In this document: positions 33,639 through 41,965 of the stretch, one piece after another | Numbering within the stretch: the stretch's first letter is position 1 | Layout: every line of letters starts with the position of its first letter | NCBI RefSeq assembly: GCF_018736145.1 | Contig: NZ_CP059997.1 | Location: 3,533,501 to 3,597,500 of the forward strand | Reading direction: 5' to 3' | Length of the DNA stretch: 64,000 nt | Origin: Amycolatopsis sp. CA-230715 | GTDB lineage: Bacteria; Actinomycetota; Actinomycetes; Mycobacteriales; Pseudonocardiaceae | Made by a program: the position numbers and the translations under genes | The notes under the pieces: model-generated | What the model saw: the letters and a program-made list of their open reading frames with translations, nothing else | What the model was told of the DNA's origin: nothing | Databases searched by the model: none

Positions 33639-34406
33639 ATGCGGGTCAACGGCCGCGAACTGCACGTCGCCGACACCGGCGGTGACGGTCCTCCGGTGCT
33701 GCTCGGGCACGGCTACTTCCTGGACCACACCGTCTTCGACGCCCAGGCCGACGCGCTCGCGCCGCGCTGGCGCGTGATCCGCTGGGACGCGCCCGCGCAC
33801 GGCGAGTCCCCCGATGCCGACGGCCCCTTCACCTACTGGGACGCCGCGCGCGACGTGCTGGCGATCATGGACGAACTGGGTCTGCCCGCCGCGACTATCG
33901 GCGGCATCTCGCAGGGCGGCTTCATCGCGTTGCGGGCGGCGCTGCTCGCGCCGGACCGCGTGACCGGCCTGGTGCTGATGGACACCGAGGCGACGGCGTG
34001 CGATCCCGAGGACAAGATCGCCTACCAAGGCCTGTTCGACGCGCTGCGCGCGGCGGGCCCGGTCGACGAGCTCACCGTGCCGCTGTCGGAGCAGCTGCTC
34101 GGCGACGACGTGCACGCGGCGTCGTGGCGGCAACGCTGGCGCGACCGCGCGAGCCTGCCGCTCGGGGAAACCGCGCGCTGCCTGCTCGACCGCGACGACG
34201 TCTCCGGCAGGCTCGGCGAGATCACCTGCCCGGCGCTGCTGCTCTGGGGCTCGCGGGATCGTTCGCTGCCGCGCGACCGGATGGAGCTGCTGCGCGACCG
34301 GCTGCCGTCGGCGACCGAGGTCCAGGTCGTCGACGGCGCCGCCCACACCCCCGCGCTGACCCACCCCGGCCAGGTCACCGAAGCCCTGCTGACCTTCCTC
34401 ACCTGA
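33639..34406 (+). CDS. alpha/beta hydrolase, candidate SHCHC synthase MenH
   Basis: A 255-residue alpha/beta-hydrolase starting 1 bp after menB ends. The nucleophile elbow is GISQGG (S91), with an oxyanion strand VLLGHGYFLDH, an acid in LLWGSRDRSLP and the catalytic histidine in GAAHTPALTHP. Location directly behind menB supports MenH, which eliminates pyruvate from the MenD product, and M. tuberculosis has a comparable hydrolase (BpoC) between menB and menD. Motifs alone do not separate MenH from other hydrolases. Confidence 0.8.
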   Translation: MRVNGRELHVADTGGDGPPVLLGHGYFLDHTVFDAQADALAPRWRVIRWDAPAHGESPDADGPFTYWDAARDVLAIMDELGLPAATIGGISQGGFIALRAALLAPDRVTGLVLMDTEATACDPEDKIAYQGLFDALRAAGPVDELTVPLSEQLLGDDVHAASWRQRWRDRASLPLGETARCLLDRDDVSGRLGEITCPALLLWGSRDRSLPRDRMELLRDRLPSATEVQVVDGAAHTPALTHPGQVTEALLTFLT

Positions 34407-34469
34407 CCCGCCCCGAGGACGTTTCGCGGGCAAACTGTCGTCAACGGGACCGACGAAAAGGAGTGGATC

Positions 34470-35309
34470 GTGGCGGAAGACGCGCTGGTGCTCGGGGGCG
34501 GCGGGGTCGCCGGTATCGCCTGGATCACCGGGCTGCTGGCCGGGCTGGCCGACAACGGGACCGAGGTCGCCGGCGCGGACCTGCTGGTCGGCACCTCCGC
34601 GGGTTCGGCCGTCGCCGCCCAGCTCGGCAGCGGGCTCTCCCTCGAAGACCTCTACGCCCGCCAGACCGTGCCCTCGCTGCAGGCGACGGAGATCTCGGCC
34701 GAACTCGATCTCGACGGTTTCGCCGGAGCCTTCGACACGATCTTCGAGACCGATCCGTCCTACGCCGAGATCCGGCGGGCCATCGGTGCGTACGCGCTCG
34801 CCGCCGACACGGTGTCCGAGGCCGATCGGCGTGCCGCGATCGCCTCGCGCCTGCCGTCCTTCGAGTGGCCTTCGCGCCGCGTCCTGATCGTCGCCGTCGA
34901 CGCCGAGACCGGTGAGCCGCGCGTGTTCGACCGCGACTCCGGCGTCCCGCTCGTCGACGCGGTCGCCGCAAGCTGCGCGGTCCCCGGGATCTGGCCGCCG
35001 GTCACGATCGGCGACCGGCGCTACGTCGACGGCGGCGTGCGCTCCGCCGAGAACGCCGACTACGCGGCGGGCGCGGAACGCGTCCTGATCATCGCCCCGC
35101 TGGGCGTCGACGCGCCGTTCCCCGCCGAACACCCGCTGGCCGAGGTCGTCGACGACCTGCGCTCTTCCGGCTCGGCGGTCGCGATCGTGTCCCCGGACGA
35201 GGCGTCGTTCGCCGCGATCGGCACCAACCCGCTCGACCCCGGCACGCGCGTCCCCGCCGCCGAAGCGGGCCGCACGCAGGGCCGCGCCCTCACGCTCACC
35301 TATGCCTGA
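34470..35309 (+). CDS. patatin-like phospholipase
   Basis: A 279-residue protein from GTG 34470, with AAAGGAG 6 bp before. The patatin fold is shown by the oxyanion motif LGGGGVAGIAWITGLL, the serine elbow GTSAG (S43) and the catalytic dyad aspartate in RYVDGGVRSAENAD. Patatins are Ser-Asp lipid acyl hydrolases. There is no signal peptide, so it acts in the cytosol or at the inner membrane face. It stands between menH-like and the IS630 element; no partner is evident. Confidence 0.88.
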   Translation: MAEDALVLGGGGVAGIAWITGLLAGLADNGTEVAGADLLVGTSAGSAVAAQLGSGLSLEDLYARQTVPSLQATEISAELDLDGFAGAFDTIFETDPSYAEIRRAIGAYALAADTVSEADRRAAIASRLPSFEWPSRRVLIVAVDAETGEPRVFDRDSGVPLVDAVAASCAVPGIWPPVTIGDRRYVDGGVRSAENADYAAGAERVLIIAPLGVDAPFPAEHPLAEVVDDLRSSGSAVAIVSPDEASFAAIGTNPLDPGTRVPAAEAGRTQGRALTLTYA

Positions 35310-35318
35310 GCGGCGGGG

Positions 35319-36428
35319 CTAGTGTTCTGAGTCGTTGATTGTTTTATTGATCCGGGTGCAGTAGTGGGCCAGGCTGTCCAGGATTTCGTCGGCGGTTTTG
35401 GTCCACACGAACGGTTTCGGGTTGTCGTTCCATGCGGCGATCCAGGCATCGACGTCGTCTTCCAGTTCCTTGACGCTGCGATGGGCCGAGCGACGCAGTT
35501 TGCGGTTGGTCAACTCCGCGAACCAGCGTTCCACCAGGTTCAGCCAACTGCTGGAAGTCGGGGTGAAGTGCAGGTGGAAGCGAGGATGCGCGGCCAGCCA
35601 GGTCTTGATCGCCGGGGTTTTATGGGTGGCGTAGTTGTCGCACACCAGGTGTAGATCCAGCTCGGCTGGCGTGTTCTTGTCGATGGTTTTGAGGAACCGC
35701 AAGAATTCCTGGTGCCGGTGACGGCGCTGATGTTGGCCGATCACCCGCCCCGTGGCGATGTCCAGTGCGGCGAACAGGCTCGTGGTGCCGTAGCGGACAT
35801 AGTCGTGGGTGCGACGCTCAGGGACCCCGGGCATCATCGGCAACATCGGCGCGGTCCGGTCCAGTGCCTGCATCTGGGACTTCTCGTCCACGGCCAGAAC
35901 CATGGCGTTGCCCGGCGGGTCCAGATACAACCCAACGATGTCACGGACCTTGTCGATGAACAGCGGATCGGTCGAGAGCTTCCAGATGTCCACCAGATGC
36001 GGCTTGAGACCGAACGCCCGCCAGATCCGCGAAATCGCCGTCTGCGACATCCCGACCGCGTCCGCCATCGACCGAGTCGACCAATGACTGTCCTCACGAG
36101 CAGGTCGCTCTTCCAACGTTTTGGTGATGACCTCCTCGACCTGCGCGTCGGTGATCGTGCGAGGCGCGCCCGGCCGAGGCTCGTCAGACAAACCATCCAG
36201 ACGACGCTCGACGAATCGCTTGCGCCACTTGCCCACCGTGGGCAACGAGATCTTCAGCTCGCGAGAGACCTCACTGTTGGACAAGCCCTCCGCACAGGCC
36301 AGCACGATCCGCGCCCGCGTCGCCAACGCCTGCGCGGTCTTACCCCGCCGAATCCAACCCCGCAACGTGTCACGCTCAACCTCTGTCAATTCCAACAACG
36401 ACAGTTTCGGACCACGGCCATCACCCAT
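35319..36428 (-). CDS. IS630-family transposase
   Basis: This encodes 369 residues from ATG 36428; GTG 36437 would add three residues. An N-terminal HTH region (SNSEVSRELKISLPTVGKWRKRF and the following winged domain) precedes a DDE catalytic core with D in LAVDEKSQM, D in LVCDNYATHK and E in NLVERWFAEL. The stop codon TAG is built from the duplicated TA plus the flanking C at 35319, so it is provided by the target site. The frame is intact, so the protein is probably active. Confidence 0.95.
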   Translation of the reverse strand: MGDGRGPKLSLLELTEVERDTLRGWIRRGKTAQALATRARIVLACAEGLSNSEVSRELKISLPTVGKWRKRFVERRLDGLSDEPRPGAPRTITDAQVEEVITKTLEERPAREDSHWSTRSMADAVGMSQTAISRIWRAFGLKPHLVDIWKLSTDPLFIDKVRDIVGLYLDPPGNAMVLAVDEKSQMQALDRTAPMLPMMPGVPERRTHDYVRYGTTSLFAALDIATGRVIGQHQRRHRHQEFLRFLKTIDKNTPAELDLHLVCDNYATHKTPAIKTWLAAHPRFHLHFTPTSSSWLNLVERWFAELTNRKLRRSAHRSVKELEDDVDAWIAAWNDNPKPFVWTKTADEILDSLAHYCTRINKTINDSEH

Positions 36429-36474
36429 ACCCCACACTAAAAAACTACCAACGAATCAACGACTCAGAACACTA
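35320..36474. mobile_element. IS630-family insertion sequence
   Basis: A complete element of 1151 bp (35322-36472) is bounded by perfect 19-bp terminal inverted repeats, GTGTTCTGAGTCGTTGATT at 35322-35340 and its complement at 36454-36472. TA dinucleotides flank it (35320-35321 and 36473-36474) as target duplication. Both junctions read CTAG, the preferred target of IS630. One intact transposase gene fills it. Insertion is in the TAG stop codon of the adjacent tetR-type gene. Perfect ends and an open transposase frame suggest recent arrival. Confidence 0.95.
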
Positions 36475-36981
36475 GGTGTTGTCGCGTAGTGCGCGAACGC
36501 CGCGCAAGACGGCGGCGCGGAGTGCCTCGGGCGGCTCGTCGGCGTAGGCGATCACCGGATCGCTCAGCATCGCGACGGTCTGCGCGGCGCGGATCTTCTC
36601 GTCGAAATCGGGGTTCTCACCCGCGATGAGCTGGTTCGCCCGCATCATGAGCTGCCCGTACCGCAGGGAGATGTTCGCCTGCAGCGACACGTCGGTCATG
36701 AGGTTGCTGCGCATCAGGTGCCGGTGTTTGAGGTGCACGTCGAGCAGCGCCTCGATGACCTCGGCCGCGGATTTCCGCGAGTCCAGCACCGATCCCAGGT
36801 CTTCGAGGTACGGATCGGCCAGCGCGGCGAGGATGTCCGTCTTGGCCGGGAAGTGGTAGAGCACGGCCGTCTTCGTCAGCCCCAGCCGTTCGGCGATCTC
36901 CCGCACCGAGGTGTTCTGGAAGCCGCGTTCGGCGAACAGCCGGCGAGCGGTGTCCAGTATCCGCGCACGCGTGGTCAGCAC
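36472..36981 (-). CDS. TetR-family transcriptional regulator
   Basis: A 169-residue protein from GTG 36981. The N-terminal HTH is ILDTARRLFAERGFQNTSVREIAERLGLTKTAVLYHFPAKTDIL. A helical ligand-binding domain follows. The stop codon TAG coincides with the IS630 target, and the insertion regenerated it. A -10-like TAGGCT (minus strand, 36993-36988) about 7 bp before the GTG suggests a leaderless message. Two CTGACC-N3-GGTCAG operators lie between it and the divergent FAD monooxygenase, so it probably represses both. Confidence 0.88.
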   Translation of the reverse strand: MLTTRARILDTARRLFAERGFQNTSVREIAERLGLTKTAVLYHFPAKTDILAALADPYLEDLGSVLDSRKSAAEVIEALLDVHLKHRHLMRSNLMTDVSLQANISLRYGQLMMRANQLIAGENPDFDEKIRAAQTVAMLSDPVIAYADEPPEALRAAVLRGVRALRDNT

Positions 36982-36996
36982 CCGCCCAGCCTAGAC

Positions 36997-37026
36997 TTGC
37001 CTGACCGTCGGTCAGTACCGTAGTCT
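36997..37026 (+). promoter_or_regulatory. predicted promoter of FAD monooxygenase gene
   Basis: A -35-like TTGCCT (36997-37002), an 18-bp spacer and a -10-like TAGTCT (37021-37026). Operator 1 fills the spacer, and operator 2 begins just past the expected start of transcription, an arrangement suited to repression. Confidence 0.5.
37001..37015. promoter_or_regulatory. TetR operator 1
   Basis: CTGACCGTCGGTCAG is a perfect palindrome, CTGACC-N3-GGTCAG, between the divergent tetR-type and monooxygenase genes. Confidence 0.75.
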
Positions 37027-37035
37027 TCCGGTGTT

Positions 37036-37050
37036 CTGACCGGTGGTCAG
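37036..37050. promoter_or_regulatory. TetR operator 2
   Basis: CTGACCGGTGGTCAG has the same CTGACC-N3-GGTCAG form as operator 1, 35 bp further, 22 bp before the monooxygenase ATG. Confidence 0.75.
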
Positions 37051-37072
37051 TAAATCTTCAGGGGAGAATTCG

Positions 37073-38125
37073 ATGCATGTATTGGTTTCCGGCGCGGGTA
37101 TCGCCGGTCCGACGCTGGCCCACCGCCTGGTCCGGCAGGGGATCCGCGTCACGGTGGTGGAGCGCTCCGGCGCGCGGCGCGGTGGCGGCGGGCCGATCGA
37201 CCTGCGGGGCGCGACCGTGGAACTCGCCGACCGCATGGGCATCCTGGACGAGGTCGAGGCGGCGCGGACGCACACGCGGGGCGTCTGCTTCGTCGACGCG
37301 GAGGGCCACCCGGTCGCGGAATTCGACCCGACCGTGTCCGGCGATCTCGAACTCGAGCGCGACGATCTGGTGCGAATCCTGCATTCGGCGACCGAGAACG
37401 ACGTCGAATACGTTTTCGACGATTCGATAAGCGCCCTCGCGCAGGACGATTCCGGGGTCGATGTCGAATTCGAACGCGGCGAGCCCCGCCGGTTCGATCT
37501 CGTGATCGGCGCGGACGGCCTGCATTCGACGGTCCGCCGCCTGGCCTTCGGCCCCGAATCCTCGTACGCCCGGTATCTCGGGCTGTACTCGGCGTCGGTG
37601 CGGGTGGACCCCGGGTTCGGCCGCGAAGACTGGGGCGTGATCCACCAGGAACCCGGCCGGACGGCGGGCGTGTACAGCTACCGGGGCAAGGCCGCCGCGT
37701 TCTTCGCGTTCCGGCCCCGCGAGTTCCCCGGCGATCTCCGGGAAACCGGGCAGCAGAAGAAACTGGTCACCGAAACCTACGCGGGCATGGGCTGGCGGGT
37801 ACCGGACCTGCTCGCCGAACTGGAGGCGGCGGAAGACCTCTACGCGGACGCGGTCAGCCAGATCCACCTGGAATCCTGGTCCTCGGGGCGGGTGGCGCTG
37901 ATCGGCGACGCCGCGTACTGCGCGTCGTTCCTCACCGGGATGGGCACGAGCCTGGCGATGCTCGGCGCGCACGCGCTCGCCGAAGGACTCGCCACCGGCG
38001 ATCACCGCGCGGTCTTCGCCCACTACGAAGAAGTTTTCCGCTCCGAAGTCACCCGGCACCAGGCCGGTATCGATGAGTCCGCGGCCCGCATCGTCCTGCC
38101 GCACGTCGCCGAACAGGCCGTTTAG
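37073..38125 (+). CDS. FAD-dependent monooxygenase
   Basis: This encodes 350 residues from ATG 37073, with GGGGAGA upstream. The dinucleotide motif VSGAGIAGPTLAHRLVRQG, the family motif VIGADGLHSTVR and the second FAD motif RVALIGDAAYCASFLTGMGTSLAM place it in the PHBH-like aromatic/antibiotic hydroxylase group, which includes TetX-type drug-inactivating enzymes. Divergent control by a TetR regulator fits a xenobiotic- or antibiotic-inducible role (inference). The substrate is unknown. Its stop codon overlaps a -10-like TAGACT for menE. Confidence 0.88.
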   Translation: MHVLVSGAGIAGPTLAHRLVRQGIRVTVVERSGARRGGGGPIDLRGATVELADRMGILDEVEAARTHTRGVCFVDAEGHPVAEFDPTVSGDLELERDDLVRILHSATENDVEYVFDDSISALAQDDSGVDVEFERGEPRRFDLVIGADGLHSTVRRLAFGPESSYARYLGLYSASVRVDPGFGREDWGVIHQEPGRTAGVYSYRGKAAAFFAFRPREFPGDLRETGQQKKLVTETYAGMGWRVPDLLAELEAAEDLYADAVSQIHLESWSSGRVALIGDAAYCASFLTGMGTSLAMLGAHALAEGLATGDHRAVFAHYEEVFRSEVTRHQAGIDESAARIVLPHVAEQAV

Positions 38126-38160
38126 ACTCGGGCGGAGGCGATGAGTGCGGGAGGTCTGCG

Positions 38161-39303
38161 GTGCGGGAAGTCTGGCTCGACGGCACTCCCGAATCGCTCG
38201 ACCGGCTCCGCCACGCCCTTTCCGACGCGCTCGACGGGGGCCCTGCCGTCCTGCCGCTCGACGCGCACGATCCGTCGGCGCCCGCGCTGCGCGAGGGCAT
38301 GGCACCCGGCGAGCCCGTCGAACCCGGCACCGCGGCGATCATCGCGACCTCGGGTTCCACCGGCGCGCCCAAGGGCGTGCTGCTCCCGGCCACCGCGCTG
38401 ACCGCGTCCGCGCGGGCGACCCACGAGCGGCTCGGCGGCGAAGGGCACTGGCTGCTGGCGACCCCGGCCCGCTACATCGGCGGCCTCCAGGTCCTGGTCC
38501 GCGCGCTGCTGGCGGGCACGGAACCCGCGGTCCTGCCGCCGGGGCCGTTCCGCCCCGACGGGTTCGCCGAAGCCACCGCGCCGCTGCTGAAAACCTCCGG
38601 GCCGCGCTACACCGCGATGGTGCCGACCCAGCTCGTCCGCCTGCTCGACGCGGGCGGCGCCGGTTTGGACGCCGCGCGCGCGTTCGACCGCGTCATCCTC
38701 GGCGCCGCCGCGACCCCGCCCGCGCTGCGCGAGCGCGCGGCGGACGCGGGCGTCCGGATCGTGCCCGCCTACGGCATGAGCGAAACCGCCAGCGGCTGCG
38801 TCTACGACGGCGTGCCCTTGAGCGGTGTTCAGGTGGAGCTGGCGGACGGCCGCGTGCTGATCTCCGGCCCGGTGCTGGCCACCGGCTACCGGCTCCGGCC
38901 CACCGAAACGGCGGAGTCCTTTGTGGACGGAAAATTCCTGACCAGCGACGAAGGCCGGTTCGACGCCGACGGCAGGCTCGAAGTGCTCGGCCGCGTGGAC
39001 GACATGATCAACACCGGCGGGGTGAAGGTGCCCGCCGGTGCCGTCGAGCGCGTGCTCGCGGCGTGCGAAGGCGTGCGCGAAGCGTGCGTGGTCGGCGTGC
39101 CGGATGCCCAGTGGGGCGAGGCCGTCGCCGCCGCGGTCGTCGCCGAAGACCCGCGAACCGAGGTCGCGCCGCTGCGCGCGGCGGTCCGCGACGCGCTTGG
39201 CGCCGCCGCGGCCCCGAAGCGGATCGAATTCCTCGACGCGCTCCCCCTGCGCGGGCCGGGCAAGGTGGACCGGATCTCGGTCCGCGACACCCTGCTGCCC
39301 TGA
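38161..39303 (+). CDS. menE: o-succinylbenzoate-CoA ligase
   Basis: A 380-residue adenylate-forming enzyme from GTG 38161, with GGGAGG upstream. Motifs in order are the P-loop TSGSTGAPKGV (~62-72), YGMSETASGCVYDG, the hinge GRVDDMINTGGVKVPAGAVE and the catalytic lysine in RGPGKVDRIS near the C-terminus. It is compact compared with the ~450-550 residues of many acyl-CoA synthetases, as in actinobacterial MenE. It activates o-succinylbenzoate for MenB and is followed by menA after 29 bp. Confidence 0.92.
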   Translation: MREVWLDGTPESLDRLRHALSDALDGGPAVLPLDAHDPSAPALREGMAPGEPVEPGTAAIIATSGSTGAPKGVLLPATALTASARATHERLGGEGHWLLATPARYIGGLQVLVRALLAGTEPAVLPPGPFRPDGFAEATAPLLKTSGPRYTAMVPTQLVRLLDAGGAGLDAARAFDRVILGAAATPPALRERAADAGVRIVPAYGMSETASGCVYDGVPLSGVQVELADGRVLISGPVLATGYRLRPTETAESFVDGKFLTSDEGRFDADGRLEVLGRVDDMINTGGVKVPAGAVERVLAACEGVREACVVGVPDAQWGEAVAAAVVAEDPRTEVAPLRAAVRDALGAAAAPKRIEFLDALPLRGPGKVDRISVRDTLLP

Positions 39304-39332
39304 CCGCGTCCGTCCCTGTAAAGAATGACGGC

Positions 39333-40202
39333 ATGGCAACCGTGTCGGAGTGGATCGAAGGCGCGCGGCCGCGCACCCTGCCCAACGCCGTGGCCCCGGT
39401 CGTCGCCGGTGTCGGCGCCGCGGCCGCCCTCGACGCCTTCACCTGGTGGCAGTCGCTGCTGGCCCTGCTCGTGTCGCTCGCGCTGATCGTCGGCGTGAAC
39501 TACGCGAACGACTACTCCGACGGCGTGCGCGGCACCGACGAGAACCGGGTCGGCCCGCTGCGGCTCGTCGGTTCCGGAACGGCCGAACCGAAGAAGGTCC
39601 TCGTCGCCGCGCTCGCCAGCCTCGGCGTCGCCGGAGTGCTCGGGTTGCTGCTCGTCGCGGCGAGCGGCCGCTGGTGGCTGCTCGCGATGGGTGCCGTCTG
39701 CATCCTCGGCGCGTGGTTCTACACCGGCGGCAAGAAGCCGTACGGCTACTACGGCTTCGGCGAGATCGCGGTGTTCGTCTTCTTCGGCCTCGCCGGCGTG
39801 CTCGGCACCGTCTACGTGCAGGCGGGCCGCGTCAGCTGGGTCGCGCTCGGCTGCGCGGTCGCCGTCGGGTCGTTCTCGTGCGCGGTGCTGACCGCGAACA
39901 ACCTGCGCGACATCCCGACCGATCTCGAATCGGGCAAGCGGACGCTGGCCACCCGGCTCGGCGACCGGGGCACGCGGCGGCTCTACCTGGCGCTGGTCAC
40001 CGTGCCGTACCTGGTCAGCCTGGCCATGATCGCGTCGGGGACGTTCGCGTGGGTCGCGCTGATCACCGCGCCGGTGCTGCTCAAGTCGGTCAAGGCGATC
40101 CGGACCGGGCACGGCCGCGAGCTGATCCCGGCGCTGCGCGACACCGGGCTGGCGATGCTCGCCTGGGCGGTCCTCACCGCCGTCGCGCTCGCCGTCGGCT
40201 GA
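39333..40202 (+). CDS. menA: 1,4-dihydroxy-2-naphthoate polyprenyltransferase
   Basis: A 289-residue UbiA-family membrane prenyltransferase from ATG 39333. The first Asp-rich site is NDYSDGVRGTDENRVGP, and the second is NLRDIPTDLESGKRTLATRLGD, both needed for Mg-prenyl diphosphate. About eight to nine hydrophobic helices are visible. It attaches the polyprenyl chain to the naphthoate ring at the membrane before MenG and MenJ act. It is downstream of menE in an apparent operon. Confidence 0.94.
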   Translation: MATVSEWIEGARPRTLPNAVAPVVAGVGAAAALDAFTWWQSLLALLVSLALIVGVNYANDYSDGVRGTDENRVGPLRLVGSGTAEPKKVLVAALASLGVAGVLGLLLVAASGRWWLLAMGAVCILGAWFYTGGKKPYGYYGFGEIAVFVFFGLAGVLGTVYVQAGRVSWVALGCAVAVGSFSCAVLTANNLRDIPTDLESGKRTLATRLGDRGTRRLYLALVTVPYLVSLAMIASGTFAWVALITAPVLLKSVKAIRTGHGRELIPALRDTGLAMLAWAVLTAVALAVG

Positions 40203-40214
40203 GCACCCGAGCAC

Positions 40215-40229
40215 CTGAGCACCGTTCAA
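40215..40229. promoter_or_regulatory. TTGARCNNNGYTCAA-type palindrome, copy B
   Basis: CTGAGCACCGTTCAA lies 12 bp after the menA stop and 60 bp before the XRE/cupin start. It differs from the consensus palindrome only at the first base. Confidence 0.4.
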
Positions 40230-40233
40230 GTTC

Positions 40234-40263
40234 CGGTATCGGCAACTCCCGTTGCCGATACCG
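40234..40263. promoter_or_regulatory. perfect 12-bp-arm palindrome: XRE operator or menA terminator
   Basis: Arms CGGTATCGGCAA (40234-40245) and TTGCCGATACCG (40252-40263) pair perfectly around a 6-bp centre, 25 bp before the XRE/cupin ATG. Similarity of TTGCCGATACCG to TTGCCATAACCG in front of the paralogue at 1172 favours an operator. A terminator role for menA is the alternative. Confidence 0.55.
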
Positions 40264-40288
40264 CCACCGGCGTGCTGCACTGACGGGC

Positions 40289-40876
40289 ATGGAACCTTCC
40301 TCCGTGGTGGACCGCGCGCTGACCGAGGTCGGGCCCCGGCTCAAGCGGCTGCGCACCCAGCGCGGCGTCACGCTGGACGCGCTGGCCGCCACGACCGGCA
40401 TCTCGAAGAGCACCCTGTCCAGGCTGGAATCCGGCCAGCGCCGCCCGAGCCTCGAACTGCTGCTCCCGATCTCGCTGGCGCACCAGGTCCCGCTCGACGA
40501 ACTGGTCGGCGCACCCGAGGTCGGCGACCCGCGCATCCGCGTGCAGCCGAGGCGGGTGCACGGCAACATCGTGCTGCCGCTGACCCGCCAGCCCGGCCCG
40601 ATCCAGACCTACAAGATGATCCTGCCCGCCAGCCGGAGCACACCGGAACCGCGCACGCACGAGGGCTACGAATGGCTGTACGTGCTGTCCGGCCGCCTCC
40701 GCCTGGTGCTCGCCGACCACGACCTGGTGATGGGACCGGGCGAAGCCGCCGAGTTCGACACGCGGCTGCCGCACTGGTTCGGCACCACCGGTGAGGGCCC
40801 CGTCGAACTGCTCAGCCTGTTCGGGCGCCAGGGCGAACGCGTGCACGTCCGCGCCCGGCCGCGCGGCCGGGACTGA
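40289..40876 (+). CDS. XRE-family regulator with C-terminal cupin domain (paralogue of 1172)
   Basis: This encodes 195 residues from ATG 40289. The HTH (RLKRLRTQRGVTLDALAATT, SKSTLSRLESGQRRPSLELL) and the cupin (HEGYEWLYVLSGRLRLVL, LPHWFG) align along their whole length with the protein at 1172-1750, so the genes are paralogous. No enzyme gene is divergent here; the neighbours are menA upstream and the convergent cds1-like gene. It probably autoregulates through the palindrome at 40234-40263. The ligand is unknown. Confidence 0.87.
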   Translation: MEPSSVVDRALTEVGPRLKRLRTQRGVTLDALAATTGISKSTLSRLESGQRRPSLELLLPISLAHQVPLDELVGAPEVGDPRIRVQPRRVHGNIVLPLTRQPGPIQTYKMILPASRSTPEPRTHEGYEWLYVLSGRLRLVLADHDLVMGPGEAAEFDTRLPHWFGTTGEGPVELLSLFGRQGERVHVRARPRGRD

Positions 40877-40882
40877 CCGGGC

Positions 40883-41965
40883 TCACTCCTCCGGCACGAA
40901 CTTCCCGCTGGCCAGGAACTCGTCCATGGCCCGCCGGTGCGGCTCGATGTCGAGGTTCTGCTCGGCGAGCCAGTCGTCGTTGTAGTAGGTGTGCGCGTAC
41001 CGGTCGCCGCCGTCGCACAGCAGCGTGACGATGCTGCCCGCCTGCCCTTCGGCCACCATCCGCGAGATCAGCTGGAACGCCCCGTACAGGTTCGTCCCGG
41101 TGGACCCGCCCGCCCACAGGCCGGTGCGCTCGCGCAGCAACCGGATCGCCGCCATCGAGCCCGCGTCGGGCACCGGGAACATCTCGTCGATCACGCCCGG
41201 CACGAACGACGGTTCCACGCGCGGGCGGCCGATCCCCTCGATCCGCGACGGCATCCCCGTCCCGTAGTCGAGGGCGCCGGTCTGCCACGCGCCGTAGAAC
41301 GCGGAGTTCTCGGGGTCGACGACGCCGATCTTGGTGGTGTGCCGCTTGTAGCGGACGTACCGGCCGAACGTCGCGCTGGTGCCGCCGGTGCCCGCGCCGA
41401 CCACGATCCAGGCAGGCACCGGGTGCCGCTCCGACCGCATCTGCGTGAACACCGACTCGGCGATGTTGTTGTTGCCGCGCCAGTCCGTCGCGCGCTCGGC
41501 GAAGGTGAACTGGTCGAGGTAGTGCCCGTCGCAGTCCGCCGCGAGCCGCTCCGCCTCGTCGTACATGGCCAGCGGGACGTCGACGTAGTAGCAACGGCCG
41601 CCGTAGAACTCGATGAGCGCGATCTTCTCCTGGCTCGTCTTCCTCGGCACCACGGTGACGAATTCGAGGCCGAGCATGCGCGCGAAGTACGCCTCGGAAA
41701 CCGCCGTCGAACCGCTCGACGCCTCGATGAGGACGGTGTCCGGGCCGATCTGGCCGTTGACGAGACCGTAGAGGAACAGCGACCGGGCCAGCCGGTGCTT
41801 GAGCGAGCCGGTGGGGTGCACCGACTCGTCCTTCAGGTAGAGGTCGACGCCCCATTCCGGCGGCAGCGGGAAGGTGTGCAGGTGCGTGTCGGCGCTGCGG
41901 TTCGCGTCCGCTTCGATGATGCGGATGGCTTCACGGACCCAGGCCCGGTTCTTCAGCTTGCTCAC
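40883..41965 (-). CDS. cds1: PLP-dependent cysteine synthase family protein, probable L-cysteine desulfhydrase Cds1
   Basis: A 360-residue fold-type II PLP enzyme. The PLP lysine is K56 in HPTGSLKHRLA. SSGSTAVSEAYFARM binds substrate, and GAGTGGTSATFGRYVRYK binds the cofactor phosphate. It resembles Rv3684 (Cds1), which degrades L-cysteine to H2S, pyruvate and ammonia. Released H2S can support respiration, which fits the bioenergetic neighbourhood, but cysteine synthase activity cannot be excluded from motifs. It overlaps the DUF4229 stop by 4 bp. Confidence 0.8.
   Translation of the reverse strand: MSKLKNRAWVREAIRIIEADANRSADTHLHTFPLPPEWGVDLYLKDESVHPTGSLKHRLARSLFLYGLVNGQIGPDTVLIEASSGSTAVSEAYFARMLGLEFVTVVPRKTSQEKIALIEFYGGRCYYVDVPLAMYDEAERLAADCDGHYLDQFTFAERATDWRGNNNIAESVFTQMRSERHPVPAWIVVGAGTGGTSATFGRYVRYKRHTTKIGVVDPENSAFYGAWQTGALDYGTGMPSRIEGIGRPRVEPSFVPGVIDEMFPVPDAGSMAAIRLLRERTGLWAGGSTGTNLYGAFQLISRMVAEGQAGSIVTLLCDGGDRYAHTYYNDDWLAEQNLDIEPHRRAMDEFLASGKFVPEE

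Noticed and set aside
36472..36981. tetR-type gene as a pseudogene disrupted by IS630
   Set aside because: The insertion lies in the stop codon and regenerates TAG, so the coding sequence is complete.
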